DNA from: DATLAN01 sp035527455
GTDB taxonomy: Bacteria; Planctomycetota; Planctomycetia; Pirellulales; Thermoguttaceae
NCBI GenBank assembly: GCA_035527455.1
Contig: DATLAN010000496.1
Location: 1-5,912, forward strand
Direction of reading: 5' to 3'
DNA length: 5,912 bases
Shown here: positions 3,652-5,912 of the stretch, piece by piece
How positions within the stretch are numbered: position 1 is the stretch's first letter
Layout of the letters: the number at the start of each line of letters is the position of its first letter
Program-made: the position numbers and the translations under genes
Notes under the pieces: model-generated
The model's input: only the letters and a program-made list of their open reading frames with translations
Told to the model about the DNA's origin: nothing
Database searches by the model: none

Positions 3652-5912
3652 ATGTCCCAAGAACCCACCGTGTTGCAGTCCGAATCGCCCCACGAGTCGA
3701 GCACGCACATCGTGCACGCGCTGATGCAGTTCCTGCTGGCGATTCGCTATCGGTGGAACGTCGTGGCCACGTCGCTGGCGGTGGCCGGATTGTTGGGAGG
3801 GCTGTACTTCGCCACGGCCACGCGCTACTACGGCGCGAGGGCCAAGATCTTCGTCCGCCCGACCGGCGACAACCTCTCCCCGTCGATGACGGCCGACGGC
3901 ATGCGGCAGCAGAGCCTCATGCCGACCTTCGAGAACCTGCTCTCCAGCACCAAGGTGGTGGAAGGCGCGATCAAGTACCTCCAGCCCGAGGATCGCATCG
4001 ACCTGGCCGGCGCTCCGAAAACCGCCTGGGCGGGCATCCTCAAGAAGAATCTCTCCACACAGGTGGTCCCCAATACGTACGTGATCGAAGTCGGTTGTCG
4101 GTCCAAGGACGCCAAGGCGGCGGTCAGCGTGGTCAACGCCCTGGTGCAATCCTACATCGAGTTCCTCGACGAAACCCACCGGGGCGCCGTCGTGGAAATC
4201 AAGAACATCCTGACCGAAGAAAAGACGGAACTGGCCGGGCAGCTTGCGCAGAAGAACCAGCAGTTGTTGCAGGCGAAATACCAGGCCGGCGACCTGGGCA
4301 TCCGCCCCGACAGCCCCACGGTCCATCCGGTCGTGCGGCGCGCGATCTACTTCAACGAAGTTCTGATCGAGGCGCAACGGGAGCGGGCGGAACTCGAAGC
4401 CACGCTGGCCACGATCGAGGCGGCCGTCCGCAGCGGACAGAACCTCCAGCAACTCACTCTGACCGTGGCCGACGTCGTCGGCAAGGAACTGCTGCTCCGC
4501 ACGCTGGGCTTCGATTCACGCGACGCGGTGGTGCAGGCCAATCTGGAACAGGACCTCATCGGCGACCGCGCCGTGCTCAACGCCATGATGGAGGATCTCG
4601 GCCCCGCGCACCCCAGCGTGATCGCCAAGACGAACAAGATCCGGATGACCGAGCAGTATCTGCTGGAATACCAACAGCGGATCGACTCGCGGTTGGCGGA
4701 GATCCAAGACACCCAGCTCGGCCCGATGCTGCTCGGCATGGTCCGCCAGAAGCTCGACGAGACGCGGCAACGGGAACGCAACTTCCTGGCCGCGTTCCAG
4801 CAGGCGCAGGCCGAGGCCAACACGCGGACCTGCCAACTGGCCGAACTGGGGATCATCGAGCAAGATCTGCAGTGGCTGCGGGACCTGAACAACGCCCTGG
4901 CCGACAAGATCGCCAACATCAACCTGGCGCACGACGGGCGGGAGGTCCGCACCGCGGTCACCGAGCCGCCGATGATTTCGGAAAAACCCGTCTCGCCCAG
5001 CCTGCGCCGCATGCTCATGATGGTGTTGGCCGGGGGCTTGGGGGTGGGGCTGGCGTTGGTCTACGTGCTCGATATCCTCGACGACCGCTTCCGCAACGCC
5101 GAAGAGATGCAGGCCCAGTTGGCCGTGCCCGTGCTCGCCATGGTCCGGCAACTGAAGACCTCGCAGTCCGAGGGGCCGGAGGCCATCCAGGTCCACATCG
5201 ATCCCAACTCCGCCGAGTGCGAGGCCTTCCGCACGCTGCGAACCGCCCTGGCCTTGGCCGATCGCGAAGCCCGGCAGATCGTCATCACCAGCGCCGAGCC
5301 GGGCGACGGCAAGACGACCGTGCTGGCCAACCTGGCCGTTTCCTACGCCCAGGCGAACAAACGCACGCTGTTGATCGACGCCGATCTGCGCCGCCCCGGC
5401 TTGACGGCCATGTTGGGGATGCGCGGGGTGGAAGGGCTCTCGGGCGTGGTTCGCGGCCAGCGCGACGTGGCCGAGATGGCCGCCGCGCATATTCGGCCGA
5501 CGGGGATCGAGGGTCTCGATGTCCTCTCGTCCGGCCCGCGGCCCAGCAATCCGGCCGAACTGTTGGCCAATCCCCGCTTCTCGGAACTGCTGGCCTGGGC
5601 CGAATCGGTCTACGACCAGGTGCTGATCGACAGCCCGCCCGCGCTGGCTACCAGCGACGCCTGCGTGATCGGCCGGCTGGTCGACGGAGCGGTGATCGTG
5701 GTGCAACCGCACAAGAACCGCCGCCGGCTGGTGGTGCGCGCCGCCGAGAGCCTCGCCGCGTTGAAGATTTCGCTGTTGGGGATCGTGGTCAATCGGGTCG
5801 GATCGGAAAGCGACCGCGGCTACTACGGCTACGGCTATGGTTACGACTATGCGGCCGAGTACGGGGCGGACGAAGAGAAGGACGGCGTGGCGGACGGGAC
5901 TTCGAACGAAGA
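3652..5912 (+). CDS. Polysaccharide co-polymerase with bacterial tyrosine kinase domain, Wzc/GumC/ExoP-like (3' partial)
   Basis: An inner-membrane protein controlling polysaccharide chain length and export; 753 residues are visible and the frame is still open at the window end. Order of parts: cytoplasmic N-terminus; TM1 about residues 35-56 (WNVVATSLAVAGLLGGLYFA); long periplasmic Wzz region rich in Gln/Glu/Leu helices, likely coiled coil (about 170-430); the proline-rich stretch EPPMISEKPVSPS; TM2 about 454-473 (MLMMVLAGGLGVGLALVYVL); then the BY-kinase. The kinase has ExxRxxR at 524-530 (EAFRTLR, oligomerisation in the family), Walker A SAEPGDGKTT with Lys554, Walker A' LLIDADLRRP (Asp576, Asp578) and Walker B VLIDSPPA (Asp660). 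The tail has seven tyrosines (724, 725, 727, 729, 731, 733, 737), the autophosphorylation cluster typical of these kinases. Co-polymerase and kinase are one chain, as in proteobacterial Wzc rather than the split pairs of Firmicutes. The ATG at 3652 follows the export gene by ten bases without a clear Shine-Dalgarno. Confidence 0.95.
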   Translation, partial: MSQEPTVLQSESPHESSTHIVHALMQFLLAIRYRWNVVATSLAVAGLLGGLYFATATRYYGARAKIFVRPTGDNLSPSMTADGMRQQSLMPTFENLLSSTKVVEGAIKYLQPEDRIDLAGAPKTAWAGILKKNLSTQVVPNTYVIEVGCRSKDAKAAVSVVNALVQSYIEFLDETHRGAVVEIKNILTEEKTELAGQLAQKNQQLLQAKYQAGDLGIRPDSPTVHPVVRRAIYFNEVLIEAQRERAELEATLATIEAAVRSGQNLQQLTLTVADVVGKELLLRTLGFDSRDAVVQANLEQDLIGDRAVLNAMMEDLGPAHPSVIAKTNKIRMTEQYLLEYQQRIDSRLAEIQDTQLGPMLLGMVRQKLDETRQRERNFLAAFQQAQAEANTRTCQLAELGIIEQDLQWLRDLNNALADKIANINLAHDGREVRTAVTEPPMISEKPVSPSLRRMLMMVLAGGLGVGLALVYVLDILDDRFRNAEEMQAQLAVPVLAMVRQLKTSQSEGPEAIQVHIDPNSAECEAFRTLRTALALADREARQIVITSAEPGDGKTTVLANLAVSYAQANKRTLLIDADLRRPGLTAMLGMRGVEGLSGVVRGQRDVAEMAAAHIRPTGIEGLDVLSSGPRPSNPAELLANPRFSELLAWAESVYDQVLIDSPPALATSDACVIGRLVDGAVIVVQPHKNRRRLVVRAAESLAALKISLLGIVVNRVGSESDRGYYGYGYGYDYAAEYGADEEKDGVADGTSNE

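Noticed and set aside
2385..3710. Long open frame on the - strand opposite the export lipoprotein
   Set aside because: It is antisense to a clear poly_export/SLBB gene. The translation is rich in His, Arg, Gly and Asp with no recognisable domain, the usual result of reading GC-rich codons backwards.
3616..4452. 278-residue open frame on the - strand across the export gene/kinase gene junction
   Set aside because: Antisense to the 5' part of the kinase gene, with the same compositional artefact and no motif.
4516..5712. 398-residue open frame on the - strand opposite the kinase gene
   Set aside because: It is a shadow of the Wzc-like gene, whose Walker motifs and tyrosine cluster are unmistakable. 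The antisense product is low-complexity (His/Gly/Gln/Arg rich) and has no family features.

Overview
The window is high-GC DNA with every supportable gene on the + strand. Start codons have little or no recognisable Shine-Dalgarno sequence, and the gaps between genes are full of short repeats and palindromes. Together with the style of the genes (a uroporphyrinogen-decarboxylase-superfamily methyltransferase-like protein, a HAD phosphatase, and a Wza/Wzc-type exopolysaccharide pair) this suggests a planctomycete (Pirellulales-like) or another PVC-group bacterium. That assignment is an inference from style; no rRNA or other marker gene is present.

Layout. Bases 1-1062 hold the 3' part of a URO-D-superfamily gene with a zinc-site pattern His-x-Cys...Cys. 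Its stop codon runs directly into a 75-base array of heptamers, five GGGGCGA followed by five GGGGATT, giving eleven G4 tracts at exact 7-base spacing. A short GC hairpin follows, then a HAD-superfamily (beta-phosphoglucomutase-like) phosphatase at 1269-1982. The last 18 codons of that gene come from an AT-rich repeat that has a perfect 25-base inverted partner about 110 bases downstream. Bases 1983-2507 carry no convincing gene but contain several palindromic structures: a 16-base palindrome, a near-perfect 24-base-pair hairpin, a 13-base inverted repeat enclosing a possible promoter, and two small hairpins before the next gene.

From 2508 to the window end lies a two-gene exopolysaccharide secretion module. 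The first gene encodes an outer-membrane polysaccharide export lipoprotein (Wza/GumB type). Ten bases after it begins a single-chain polysaccharide co-polymerase plus bacterial tyrosine kinase (Wzc/GumC/ExoP type). The kinase has intact Walker A, A' and B motifs and a C-terminal cluster of seven tyrosines, and it continues past the window edge. In known systems of this family the periplasmic part of the co-polymerase meets the outer-membrane export channel, and cycles of tyrosine autophosphorylation control polymerisation and export. No Wzb-type phosphatase gene lies between the two, unlike the enterobacterial wza-wzb-wzc order.

I found no clearly new system. The items most worth a second look are the G-quadruplex-prone heptamer array abutting a stop codon, the repeat that has become the C-terminus of the phosphatase, and the long hairpin and promoter-enclosing inverted repeat upstream of the export operon.
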